A stretch of DNA of 64,000 nt from Pelagophyceae sp. CCMP2097 (taxonomy: Eukaryota; Sar; Pelagophyceae). Where the stretch lies: NCBI GenBank assembly GCA_026770575.1, contig MU657170.1, positions 80,990-144,989 on the forward strand, in the 5' to 3' direction. Below, piece by piece: positions 1 through 10,607 of this stretch. Below the pieces are notes generated by a model that worked only from the letters and a program-made list of their open reading frames with translations, made no database searches and had not been told where the DNA came from. Both the position numbers and the translations under genes were made by a program. The stretch's first letter is position 1. Each line of letters begins with the position of its first letter.

Positions 1-161
1 CGCCCTTGCAAGGCGCCCTCCTCGAGGCTGATCATGTAGTGGACACCCCGGGGGGCAGGGAGGCCCATAGCGACCACGCCCACCCCCACAGGCGGCCTCT
101 GGGAGGCACAAACTTGCGCCCATCGGCACTGAGATCGGTTTTATCGCCGATACCCCTTGTA
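1..161. repeat. Truncated copy of a dispersed element, right end
   Basis: Positions 1-161 match 54124-54280 closely, with small indels. Both copies finish with the same box around GGCGATACCCCTTGTA. At the distant copy an inverted match to that end lies at 53682-53697, so this looks like the right part of an inverted-repeat element cut by the window start. On the minus strand the shared block is open in both copies, so a duplicated gene fragment is the alternative reading. Confidence 0.6.
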
Positions 162-207
162 GAAGGGGTTCAATTTGTTCAAATCTTCCCCCAATTTAAA
201 AAGTAAT

Positions 208-1120
208 TAGGAATTCCTACCACAATAATATCCAAGTCCCATTTTATCTTGCGGGCACGGTAGGTCAGGGGGCAGCTTACGCGACGCGTGTCGTGGACGA
301 GCAGGGCGTGGACGAGCAGTGACAAAGAGAGCTCCGAAGATTTCCGTAGAAAGAGGACACCGAGTATACCTAGCGGATGGGACGCGTCCGACGAGAACGC
401 GGGCCTTCGGCGCATCGGGGGAGGGTGTCGGTAGGTGGGCAGGGAGGGTCCCAGACCCTCCCTGCGCGGCTCGACGCGCCAATTCGGTGGGGGGGGAGGG
501 TCTGGGACCCTCCCCCAACGAGGTGTCAGACCCTGGAAAAGACCCGCGCGACGTGCCACAAGCGCCACACAACGTTGCTGAATGACTCGCGGAACGAGGG
601 TCGTGCTCGCGCCGAGACACAATATTCAAAAAAAGCAATAATCAGGATTTGATTATTGGTTTATGGGGCGCCCGGTGGCGGCGGCGGCACCGGCAGCTGG
701 GCCGCGATCTCGGCCTTGATCAGGAGGTCGATGAAGCCGGTCGGTGTCCGCGTCTTGCCAGCGCTGCCGCCGTAGACGACCTCGAGGTGCGTCTTCAACC
801 GCGCGACGATGACACGGCCCGCGGCGTTCAAGTGGCCCGAGACGTCCTTAAAGACGTCGTTCTTTTTAATCACGCCGCCGTTCTTCTTGTCCAGGAGGTC
901 GGAAGCGAGGTCGGCCGCACCGGCGTACTCGTCAGTCGCCCGCCGCAACGACGCGATTAGGTCAGGGGGGAGGGTCCCAGACCCTGCCCCAGCTCGCACC
1001 CTGACCAAAAGTCGACCTCCTGTTAGCCCACCGGAGGTGGGGGGGAGGGTCCCAGACCCCCCCTTCCGTGCCCGCAAGATAAAATGGGACTTGGATATTG
1101 TGTTACAGTAGGAATTCCTA
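208..1120. mobile_element. Inverted-repeat element with TAGGAATTCCTA ends
   Basis: The left arm at 208-260 is the reverse complement of the right arm at about 1067-1120. Each arm begins with the palindrome TAGGAATTCCTA and then shares a 34-bp identical core that includes CCAAGTCCCATTTTATC. The roughly 910-bp element holds four copies of a block reading GAGGGTCCCAGACCC or its complement (near 447, 500, 964 and 1041). It also holds a minus-strand open frame at 661-1077 of 138 residues with no recognised domain, and no transposase motif. A stretch at 277-400 recurs near 29560-29602 (inverted) and 29944-30090. This is probably a non-autonomous DNA transposon. No clear target-site duplication is visible. 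Confidence 0.7.
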
Positions 1121-1656
1121 TTTCAATTACGCTGTAATTTACGGTAATTACAGGGAGGCCATAATCTGCTTTACCGTGGGCCTGTAATTTTTTCCAGAAT
1201 TACCCTCACTATTTGGTAAATCCACGGGAAAACGCGATGGCAGGCTTGGTCAGGCCGAGGGACCATCTGGTATTGTGGGTGAACGCGAAGGACCGTGAGC
1301 ACGAGGTGCCGGCCTACATGGCGCACCTGCCCAAGACGCCGCATCGCGGCCAGGCGTTCATCGGCTGGGCGGTAAACGGTGCGCTTGGTCGGGCATCAGG
1401 CTCACAAGATGTCGCCAAAATTCGTATCTCGGGAACTGCCTCGTCTTCGAGCTTGCCAGCCAGGTTCTCAGCCCCGGGAGGGGCCTCCCTACGCGCCTAG
1501 ACCCATCGCAGCCCGAATCTGCGCGTTTGAAAATATGAGCTTCCAATTAGGAATTCCTACTCTGCAATTCTGTGTGTAAGGTAATTACCCAGTAATTACT
1601 GTAATTACCAGACCCCCAAATCCTTTGCACCGTAATTGCCCACCTAGGAATTCCTA
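1109..1656. repeat. Further TAGGAATTCCTA palindromes with GTAATTAC-rich flanks
   Basis: Three perfect TAGGAATTCCTA palindromes lie at 1109-1120, 1548-1559 and 1645-1656. The AT-rich DNA beside them (1120-1210 and 1560-1645) is full of GTAATTAC/TAATTAC motifs, unlike the GC-rich surroundings. A 95-codon plus-strand frame at 1213-1500 lies between them and matches nothing I recognise. I read this as one or two smaller elements abutting the first. No gene is supported between here and 1990, which is the 3' flank of the channel gene. Confidence 0.5.
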
Positions 1657-1990
1657 GGAATCCTATACAATTGTAGCGAAGTTGGCGGTGTGTCAGCGTG
1701 GATTCACACGAACGACTTTTTAAAGACGCCTTTTCCCCGAAACCTGGCCTCGAGGCTCTGCCTGCTGCCCCGGGCCCAGGAGGGATATGCAGGGCGTGCG
1801 TCCAAGAAGCGTGTTGCCTTCCCCCATCCATCTCTCCTCGGTATACGCGACTGTGCGCCGAGGGGCGAGCGAGGCCCCGGCACCTCGGCGGTTTCGGGTC
1901 GATCACAGAATTGACGTCGCATTCAGTCGCATTTAGTCCGAAATTAGTCGTCGCACAGTCACAAGTCGGTTGGCCGTCAAGGTTGCCCGG

Positions 1991-4900
1991 TCACCCGTCG
2001 CCGCTCGGCGCAGGGCCTTTGCCCGGCCGCACGGGCGACTGCGACGATTGCAGCGGGGCTTCGGGAGCGCCGTGTGACGCGGCGGGCGCGGACGCCGTGT
2101 GTCTCGCGCTGGTGTGCCGCGCGCTGTTGTCGGATGACCGCCGCGCGCTGTTGTCGGCGACGTTCCTTCGCGCGCTGCTCGCGGTCCAGTTGGTCGAGGG
2201 GCCCGTCATCTGTTGAAAAGGCGTCGGGGCAGCTTCCACGCCGCCCTCGATCTGACAACGCATCTCTAAAAGCGCTTCTGGTAATGTTTGGAATGCGCGG
2301 AGGAAGTTGTCCTGCGGTATCAGATAAAGCCTCGAGGGCCCGAGAGTCACCGCCGTGACCTTTGACCGAGAGTTGACGCCCAGCACCGCCGCTTCGCCGA
2401 AAGACGCGCCGGGCTGCAACACTTGCTCTTGGCCGCGTTTCGAACGGACGCGGACCTTGCCTGAGAAGAGGATGTACATACATGAACTTTGGTCCCCCTC
2501 CGTCACGACCTTTTCATCCGCGGCGTACTTCATCAGGTGGACGAGCGAGACGACTTTTGCGAGGGCGCCCTTTGGCAAGTTTGCAAATAGCGCGTTGTGG
2601 CGAATACACGACGGGAGGAGGAAGTCTGCCACTTTTTGTTGAATATCAGGGTCCAGATCCGCCACGATGGCCCCCTCGTCAAACGCCGTTCGATGCGTAA
2701 AGTAGGAACGGTAGTAACGCCGGACCTATATTATGATGCTTCTTCGAAAAGCGAGGTCAAAGAAACGTCCCCGCTCTCTTTTCGCAAGCGCACCTGGCGC
2801 CGGATGGCCAGCGGCATGGAGTGGTAGTTCAGCCAGGAATGCACGCCTGCGAGCGGTGGACCTCATGCGTCGGAAATTTTGGAAAATGCGGAAGGGCTTT
2901 CAACGAGGTCTTGGACGGTCTTTTTGACAAACTTTTTTCGAATAGGAGACCAAATTTCCGTCAGGAGCAGGGACGGGTTCGGGTTTGCCCTGAAGACCCG
3001 CGAGTCGGGTTTGCCGGGTTTGCGCGTTTTGGCCGACCCCTCTTTGAGTGGGTCTGGCAGTGGCACAAACCCGACCCGAGAAGACGGGTTTGACAAACCC
3101 GCGACCCCAGGGTTTGGTACAGATTGAAAAGCTCTCCGTACGGGCCCCTCCAAGGCCTCTTTGGCGGCCACTTACAAGGCCTCTGCACGGTCACTTGCAA
3201 GGCCTCTTTGAAGGGCCCTATCAAGCCCCCACGCAGGGATCCTTGCTCGAGACGCGTGTTAAGGGCCCTCGCGGGGTCCCTTCACAGTTCCTCGCACGGG
3301 ATGCCATATGGTTCGATAGATGGCCCGTCCAAGCGACCGTCCGAGGACCCGTCCAGGGGACGTCGCAGAGGGGCCGCAATCGATGGCAGCCGAGTGACCG
3401 TCCAAGGGACCGTCGAGGGGCCGCCGTCAAATCGACGGTCACAGAGGGCCTGTCGAGGGACCGTCCAAGGAACAGTCCAAAGGAAGTGTCCAAAGGACCG
3501 CCCAGGCGACCGTCCAAGAAACCGTCCACGGGACCGTCGCAGAGGACCCTACGAGGGCCCGTCGAGAGATAGCTCAAGAGACCGCCCAAGGAACTGTCCA
3601 AAGGCCCGCCCAAGGGATCGTCGCTGGGTCCGTCCGAGGGTCCACCCGTGGGACGTCACAGAGGGGCCGCAATCGAGCGGCCGTCCAAACGACCGTCCCA
3701 TCGTCCACGGGACCGTCGCAGAGGGACCGTCGAGGGACCCTCCAAGGAACCCTACAATGGACTGTCCAAAAGAACTGTCCTAAGGACCGCCCAAGGGATC
3801 TTCCGAGAGACCGTCGAGGGACCGTCCGAGCAACCGTCCAAGCGACCGTCCAAGCGGCCGTTCGAGGGCCCGTCCAGGGGGCGTCGCAGAGGGGCCGCAG
3901 TCGAGGGGCCGGCAGCCGAGTGACCGTCCAAGGGACCGTCGAGAAACCGCCGTCAAAGCGACGGTCACAGAGGGCCCGTCGAGGGACCCTCAAAGGGACT
4001 GTCCAAAGGAAGTGTCCAAGGGATCGCCCAAGCGACCGTCCGAGCCTCTTGAGGGGCCGTCTCAAGGCGCCGTTTCGAATGGCCGTCGAAAAGGGCCGTC
4101 TCGAGAGGCTGTCTCGAGGGGCCGTCTCCAGGGGCCGCAGGGTCATTTCGAGGCACCATCCCGAGGAGCCATCTTAAGGCGCCGTTTCGAGGGGCCGTCT
4201 TGAGGGGTCATCTCGAGGAGCCGTCTTGAGGGGCCGTCTAAAGGCACCGTCTCGAATGGCCGTCTCGAATGGCCGTCTTCAGGGGCCATCTCAAGGCGCC
4301 GTTTCGAATGGCCGCCGAAAGGGGCCGTCTCGAGGGGTCGTCTCGAGGGGTCGTCTCGAGGGGTCGTCTCCAGGGGCCGTCGAAAGGGGCGTCTCGAGGA
4401 GCCGGGGATAGGAGCAGCGATGGGATCGGGTTTGCCCTTCAACCCGCGGGTCGGGTTTGCCGGGTTGTCGCGTTTTGGCCTTCCCCGTATACCCGCGGGT
4501 CTGGCAGTGGCCCCAACCCGAACCCGACCTCTCGAAGACGGGCTTGGTCGTTGGACAAGCCCGCGACCCTTTTGGTTTGGGCCCAATTTCGAACCCGACG
4601 CGAATACACCGTTGAAGCTCGTGATTTCCGTCGACGAGGGACTCTGGGCAACGGACGGTCCATCTTCGCATAATAAGAAGACTGCTGCGCGTCCGACGCC
4701 GTCACGATGGACGTGGCCTGCGCCACGACGTAGCCGTAAAACGAGCCTGTGAGTGTGCCGCGTTTTTGGGCAAAGTCGGCCCAAAGACCGTTTCTCTGCA
4801 CCCGCTCCTCCGACGCACCTCCGGTCACCATGGCCAGCATCGTGTAGCCGCGCTCGGCGTCGGTGACGGGGTAGATGTCTCCGTAACCCACGGTGGTCAT

Positions 4901-7900
4901 AGTAGTGACCTATTTCTAGAGTCAATCCTAGAGGAATTCCGAGAGGCGAAAGATTAACACAAACAAACCCACGCACGGCCCAATAAAGTGAGGCCAGGTA
5001 TTGAGAGGCGACGCTCCAGTCCTTTGCGGCGCCCGGGCCTGGGCGGATGGCGGCGTAGGGTCTGAAGCGTTTCAAGTAGTCAGTTCCCGTCAGTCGCAGG
5101 CCGCAGGCCAGGTAATGCGCCTAGCAAATGCCCGTTATTGACGCGTCGAGGTCCCGGCAAAGGCGGCGACCCCCGCGTGTCCACACTTTCGAAGGACCGT
5201 CCGAGCAACCTCCTCGAAGCACCGTCCTGAAGAGACCGTTTGAGGCACCGTTCGCCGGGCCGTCTCGAGGGCCCTTCCAGGAGGCCAGTCTCGAAAGACC
5301 GTTTCGAGGCCCGCCCGAGTGCTCCAGAAGGTCCGCCTCATTCGGGCACCGCCTGTGGAAGACCGCCTCGAGGGCCAGTTGGAAGGCCCGCACGAGGATG
5401 TGCCCCCGTCCTGGGGGGTGCGTGGGTCCTTGTTGAAGCCACCATCGAGAAGGGGCCGTTTGAATGGGCCGCCGACAATGGCCCGTCCAAAAAGACACGT
5501 CGAAGGACTATCGAGGGACCTTTGACCCTTAAAAGAGGCCCTGTCGCACGGACCTTTGAAAGGCGAGGGCGTCCGACGGGAAAGCTCGCCGGGCCGCACG
5601 ATCAAGGCAAGGCAATTCGGAGGAGAGGCCCTCCATCAAGGACCGTCCTCGGTTTGTCCAGCGGAGACGGCCCTCCCACCGAACCCCTCTTCGGGACGGC
5701 CCACTTGGGTCGTTGGCGGGATGCGTTTTCGAGGCGCTGGGCTATTCGATCAAGCCGAATGAGATGAGGACCATTGAAATCTTGCGCGCGGCCTTTGACT
5801 GCGAACTCATAAAGAAGTCCTCCAAGAATTCGCCCACGGGCGTATCGTTCCCGAACCGCAGCACTTTGGCGATCCGCAGCATCTTGCCCAGCTTCATCAA
5901 CCGCGACCTGGCAGGCGGTGGAGCGGGATTTCCGATTCGGATTCCCCACTCCGGGGTTCCCCACTCCGGGTTGCTTGCTTAAGATCCACCCTGGGTGGGG
6001 CTGGCCCAAAGGGTTGAATCGACGCACATTTTCAAGATCTTGGCGCTCCTTAGCGAAGAAGTAAAGGACGATTGCCCGCCGCCCTGGTCCAGCTGCTGCA
6101 GGCAGAATTCGAGGACCGGAGGGGCGGATGAGATGAAATCCAAGAGAGCCCACGATTTCAAATACGCGACTGCGGACCTACATCCAAAGTGGATTTTGCA
6201 GACTCGCCCGCGTCGACTCACCTCTTCGGGTCGAGGTCGAGCTTGCCGTTTTCGATCTTCTGGAAGCCGGTACGGAAATTGAGAAAGAAATCGGCGACGA
6301 AGAAGACGTCGCAAAGCGTGTCGAACTGCGATTACAAGGCACTGACAATGGAGCAACACCAAAGAACCGCCCGCGCAAAAGCAACTCACGATGAAGACGA
6401 AGGCGAGCGGCCCCGTCTCCAAGCCAAAGCTCAGCCGCACGGGTTCGGTGATGGCCACGTAGGCGAGCAGCACAGCTGTAGTGAGGTCCCAGAAGATGCG
6501 GAAAGGGTCCGTCGGCGCCAACCTAGCGCGGGGTTCAAACAAGTCCTCTTCTGCGTGCCACCAAATTCCTCGTGGGTCTTCGTGCCACCACCGCAAGGGC
6601 TGGCCTCTTCCGCCTGCCACCATATCTCCGTGCCACCATATCTCGCAAATGGCCTTTCCCGCGTGGCACCATGTCAAGGGCTCGCCGATGGCGTTGGCTC
6701 TTTGCTCCAGAGGAGCAGGGACGGCGTATTCGGGCAAGGGTCGGGTTGCGAAAATCTGTGCCAAACCCAAAGGGTCGCGGCTTTGGAACAACGACCAAAC
6801 CCGCCTTCGAAGGGTCGGCTTCGGGTTCGGGCCACGGCCAGACCGCGGGTATACGGGTCGGCCAAAACGCGCAAACCCGGCAAACCCGACCCGCGGGTTG
6901 AAGGGCACACCCGAACCCGTCGTTGCTCCTATCTTCGGTTCCTCGAGACGACCCCTCGAGACGGTCCCTTTCGATGGCCCCTCGAGACGGCCCTTGGAGA
7001 CGGCCACTCGAAACGGCGCCTTGGGACGGCGCTTCGAGAAGGCCCCTCGAGACGGCCCCTGGAGACGGCCATTCAAAACGGCACCTTGAGACGGCCCATC
7101 GAGACGGTGCCTCGAAACGGCCACTCGAAACAGCGCCTCGAAATGGCCCCTGGAGACGGCCCCTGGAGACAGCCATTCGAAACGGCGCCTTGAGACGGCC
7201 CCTCGAGACGGTGCCTCGAGACGACCTTTCGAGACGGTCCCTTTCGATGGCCATTCGAAACGGCGCCTTTAGACGACCCCTCGAGACGAACCCTCGAGAC
7301 GGCACCTCGAAATGGCCCCTGGAGACGGCCATTCGAAACGGGGACTTGAGACGGCCCCTCGTGACGGTGCCTCGAGACGACCTTTCGAGACGACCCCTCG
7401 AGACGACCCCTCGAAACGGCCCTTTTGATGGCCATTCGAAACGGCGCCTTGAGACGGCCCCTCAAGAGGCTCGGGCGGTCTCTCGAATAGTCGCTTGGGC
7501 GGTCCCTTGGACGGTTCCTTTGGACAGTTCCTTGGGCGGCTCGACGGGCCCTCTGTGACAGTCGCTTTGAATGGCGGGCCCTCGACGGTCCCTTGGACGG
7601 CCACTCGGCTGCCGGTCCCTCGACTGTGGCCCCTCTGCGACGTCCCCTGGACGGGCCCTCGGACGGTCGCTTGGACGGGCCCTCGGATTCTCAGCAGCGA
7701 CCCGGTCTCTTGCAAGGAACCTTGCGTGGGGGCTTGAGAGGGGCCTTGAAAAAGGCCTCGCAAGTGACCGCGCAGAGGCCTTGCAAGTGGTCGCAAAAGG
7801 GGCCTCGCAGGGTCCGTCGGGAAAAGCCCTTCAAAGAGCCCTTGCAAGCGACCGCGCAGAGACCGTGTAAGTGGCCACAAAAGAGGCAATGCAGGGGCCC

Positions 7901-10327
7901 GTACGGTGGGCTCTTCAAGGGCCCTTGAAAGACGGTTGGTGCCACGGCAAAACCCGCGGGTCGGCGGGTCGGCCAAAACGCTCTAACCCGGCAAACCCGA
8001 CCCGCGGGTTTCGGGTAAACCCGAACCCGTCCCTGCTCCTGCTGCTTCCGCTCCGGACTCGATCGCCATCCTACGGGTTTCCGAAAGACGCCGCCTCCAA
8101 GCATCCAAGGTGGCCTTTGCGCTTCAAACTCGCGCCCTTCGACGAGGGAGTCCTCCTTCTTGATCTCGCAGCCCCAGATGCCCCTTAATCGAGGGTCGTT
8201 CGTCTCGATCAAAGATATAAACTCCGTCTCGTCCATCGTCCCGTCGTCGTTCTCGTCGGAAGCGCGGAACCTACAAGGTTCGTTCATCAGAGCAAGTTCA
8301 AAAGCGAGAGACGCACATTCTTTTGGCGTCGCTCGCTTTGATGCCCGACTCGACCTGCGCTTGGCGTTTCGATCGGACGGGGCGGTTCGGACGCACCATG
8401 GCCTTGACGAACTCCTCCTCGACGATGGTGCCGTCCGAATCGACGTCGATGCCTCTAAATATGTTTGCTAGAGACGCTCTCCTTTTTAACCCCGTGTTCA
8501 TCTCAGAGTGCAGCGACGGCAGCGAAGTTCGGAGCTGCAGCGAAGCGTTCGACCCCGCTCGTCTAGCCCACTTGTCGTCGGAAACGTCGGCGTCGCCCTT
8601 GGCGTCGTCCTTGGCGTCGCCGGGGACGTCCAGCGGCGCCACGGCGTACCTACTTGCCGGTCGCCACGCGCGGAATCCAAGACATCGAGGCCCGGCTTGA
8701 CGATTGTCCGTCGAGAAGGGTCGTCGGAGGCCGTCTGGAAGACCATGCAGAGGACCGTCGAGAAGGCCGTCGAGAAGGGCCGTCTTCAGGCCGTCTTCAG
8801 GACGGTTTCGATTTCATCCCCAAGCCGTCTCGAGGACCATCTTGAGACTGCCTCAAGAGGGCCGTCTTTAGGACCGTCTCAAGGTCGTTTTGAGGCCGTC
8901 TCGAGAGGGCTGTCAAGAGGGCCGTCAAGAGAGCTGTCAAGAGACCGTCTCGAGGACCGTCTCGAGGACCGTCTCGAGGACCGTCTCGATGGCCGTCTCG
9001 AGGGCCGTCTCGAGGGCTGTCTTGAGGGCCGTCTTGAGGGCCGTCTCGAGGGCCGTCTCGAGGATCGTCTTAAAGCCGTCTTAAGTGCCGTCTGAAGGGC
9101 CTCCTCGAGGACCTCAAGGTCGTTTCGAGACCGTCTCGCGGGTCGTCTCGAGGCCTTTTCGAAGACCGTCTTGGGGCCGTCTCGAGACCGTCTCGAGGAT
9201 CGTCAAGAGACCGTCAAGAGACCGTCTTCAGAACCGTCTTCAGAACCGCCTCAAGGTCGTTTTGAGACCGTCGAGAGGCCGTCGAGAGGGCCGTCTCGAG
9301 ACCGTCGAGGATCGTCTTCAGAGTCGTCTGAAGGACCGTCTCGGGGGCCGCCTCTTCGGCCGTCTTCAGGACCGACTCGATGTCGTCTCTCCAAGCCGTC
9401 TCGAGGACCGTCTTGAGGCCGTCTCAAGGACCGTCTCGAGGCCTTGTTCGAACGTCTCACGGTCGTTGAATAAAACGCAGACCTCACCTGCTGATTCTGC
9501 CGCGGCCCGCGGCGCCGTAGCGCGGCGCGAAGCCGTCGTTTGGCGCGAAGCCTTCGTTTGGCGAGTGGAAGCCCTAAAGCGACGCGTGTCGCCGTCAAAG
9601 ACATTTGCCGGCAGAGACGGGTCCGGCCCGCATCCTTGGCACGGAGACTTCGGCCCGCGGGCAGCAAGGGACTTGTCCGGCCCACGGGCAAGGACTCACG
9701 ACTGAACATTGTCGGTCAAAGCCAAAGTCGCTGCGTACTTTCGCGTTCGACTCGGCATGCGACGCGGCCGCCTGCCAAGGCGAGCATGCCGGCGGCTAAA
9801 GAGGGCGCGGAAGGCCCCGAGCGGAGAAAAGAGTCGTCTTCGACGGCTGCCAGAGACGAGCGGCCGCCTCCGTACCCCGAGGACGCACCGTCGACGGCCT
9901 CGCGCGGGGCTCGGTTTCGGCGGCGTCTGCGAGCGCGTTTAGGCGCGCGGCAGCGGAGCGTAGGCGCGGCGCCACCTAGTTTAGGGGCGTTGGACGGCGC
10001 TCTTCAACGGAAAGTGCGTCGACGGCCGCGGCACACACGCGTGTTTCGACACGCGCGGTGCCACCTGGCGCCTCCCCGGGAGCGGCTCACCTCCTTCCTG
10101 TCCTCGTCCCTGAGGAGTCCGAGCGTCCTTACCGACGCCTCCAGGGCGTCGGCGACGGTCTCGGCCAGGCCGGATGGCGTTTCGTTGTTTGCAAATGGCC
10201 AGTTTCGAGGGGGATCCGTCGGCTCCGAAGCCTCTTCAAGGCCGTCGTCCAGTCCGTCGTCCAGCGGCAGCTCGCCCAACGGCAGTGCCCCCAGCGAGCC
10301 CTTTGAGCCCCGCCGCGGCGCGGACAT
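1991..10327 (-). CDS. EF-hand / six-TM / cyclic-nucleotide-binding potassium channel
   Basis: A voltage-gated K+ channel of the EAG/plant-Shaker type, acting in a membrane. Exons in gene order: N-terminus 10091-10327; a low-complexity exon 9488-9573; EF-hand 1 (DVDSDGTIVEEE) 8317-8649; EF-hand 2 (DENDDGTMDETE) from 8270; S1 6390-6522; S2 (DVFFVADFFLNF) 6222-6326; S3 and start of S4 6028-6177; rest of S4 and S5 about 5748-5907; S5 end and pore helix 4977-5120; selectivity filter TTVGYGD 4819-4909; S6 4657-4746; C-linker 2794-2846; C-linker and binding domain 1991-2725. S4 has a basic residue at every third position (RSAKILKMSRLMKLGK). The binding domain has PGASFGEAAVLG, but the usual phosphate-contact RSA/RTA reads SKVTA, so ligand binding is uncertain. 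The EF-hand exons are joined to the channel by strand, order and spacing only. An exon near 9700-9950 and the S5 splice are unresolved. Confidence 0.85.
2963..4595 (+). repeat. Composite minisatellite element, copy 1 (intronic)
   Basis: Two direct repeats, 2963-3121 and 4410-4595, both start AGGAGCAG and contain CGGGTTTGCCGGGTT and GGGTCTGGCAGTGGC. They flank 1.3 kb of short-period repeats in three zones: AAGGCCTCT-type (3122-3330), GACCGTCCAAG-type (3330-4030) and GGGGCCGTCTCGAG-type (4030-4405). The unit almost fills the 1.8-kb channel intron between the S6 exon and the C-linker exon (2847-4656), antisense to the gene. No protein of a retroelement or transposon is visible inside. Confidence 0.75.
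5190..5540. repeat. Degenerate CCGTC-rich minisatellite in channel S5 intron
   Basis: The channel intron between about 5121 and 5747 is rich in diverged units such as GACCGTTTGAGG and GGACCGTCCGAG. They belong to the same GACCGTC sequence family as the composite elements but lack the flanking direct repeats. The rest of the intron shows nothing recognisable. Confidence 0.5.
6761..8040 (-). repeat. Composite minisatellite element, copy 2 (intronic, inverted)
   Basis: The same architecture as copy 1 in the opposite orientation. The AGGAGCAG-starting flanks are at 7935-8040 and 6761-6930, read on the minus strand. The three repeat zones occur in the matching order between them: AAGGCCT-type 7700-7930, GACCGTCC-type 7480-7700, CGAGACGG-type 6935-7480. 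It lies in the channel intron between the EF-hand 2 exon and the S1 exon, sense to the gene. Confidence 0.75.
8700..9460. repeat. 12-bp GGACCGTCTCGA minisatellite in channel intron
   Basis: A long imperfect tandem array of the 12-bp unit GGACCGTCTCGA, most regular at 8940-9070, fills the intron between the 9488-9573 and 8317-8649 exons. Each unit holds the self-complementary core TCTCGAGA when joined to the next. The unit is a multiple of three bases, so all frames stay open for long distances and give serine/arginine-rich spurious proteins. Confidence 0.8.
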
Positions 10328-10607
10328 CCGCCCGCGGTCTGTTCGGCTCGGTTGCGGTTAGCGTTCCGCGCTCGAGTCCGCTTCGGACAAGCTTTCGCCA
10401 AATGCACAACGATTAACGCGGCTGGATTTTTGATCTGAACCAAGAGCAGAATGAAAAGATTGGAGCGGCGACGAATCACTCTCGATCAACGCCACCGTCG
10501 CCACGTGACGCTCACCGGACACGATACGACTCGCCAAAGACACCTAACCTTGAAGCGAGCATGAAGGAGCCTTCGACTCGCCAAAGACACCTAACCGCGA
10601 CGCGACC
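10328..10607. promoter_or_regulatory. Divergent intergenic region, channel / MYND gene
   Basis: A 280-bp gap separates the inferred start codons of the channel gene (minus) and the MYND-finger gene (plus), so both promoters should lie here. A direct repeat CTCGCCAAAGACACCTAAC occurs at 10531-10549 and 10573-10591. No TATA-like box or other motif is convincing. Confidence 0.4.

Noticed and set aside
661..1077. 138-codon minus-strand frame inside the first inverted-repeat element as a transposase
   Set aside because: No DDE/D pattern, zinc finger or helix-turn-helix is visible, and it is far too short for a transposase. Parts of it translate the element's own inner repeats.
3048..4411. Many overlapping arginine/proline-rich frames on both strands here and at 6535-7976, 8508-9709, 46920-47942 and 62877-63482
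   Set aside because: They are translations of minisatellites whose units are mostly multiples of three bases. They change identity between copies and lie inside introns of supported genes.
2963..4595. LTR retrotransposon because of the direct flanking repeats
   Set aside because: The interior has no primer-binding site, polypurine tract or pol motifs, only tandem repeats. I therefore list it as a composite repeat and leave its mechanism open.
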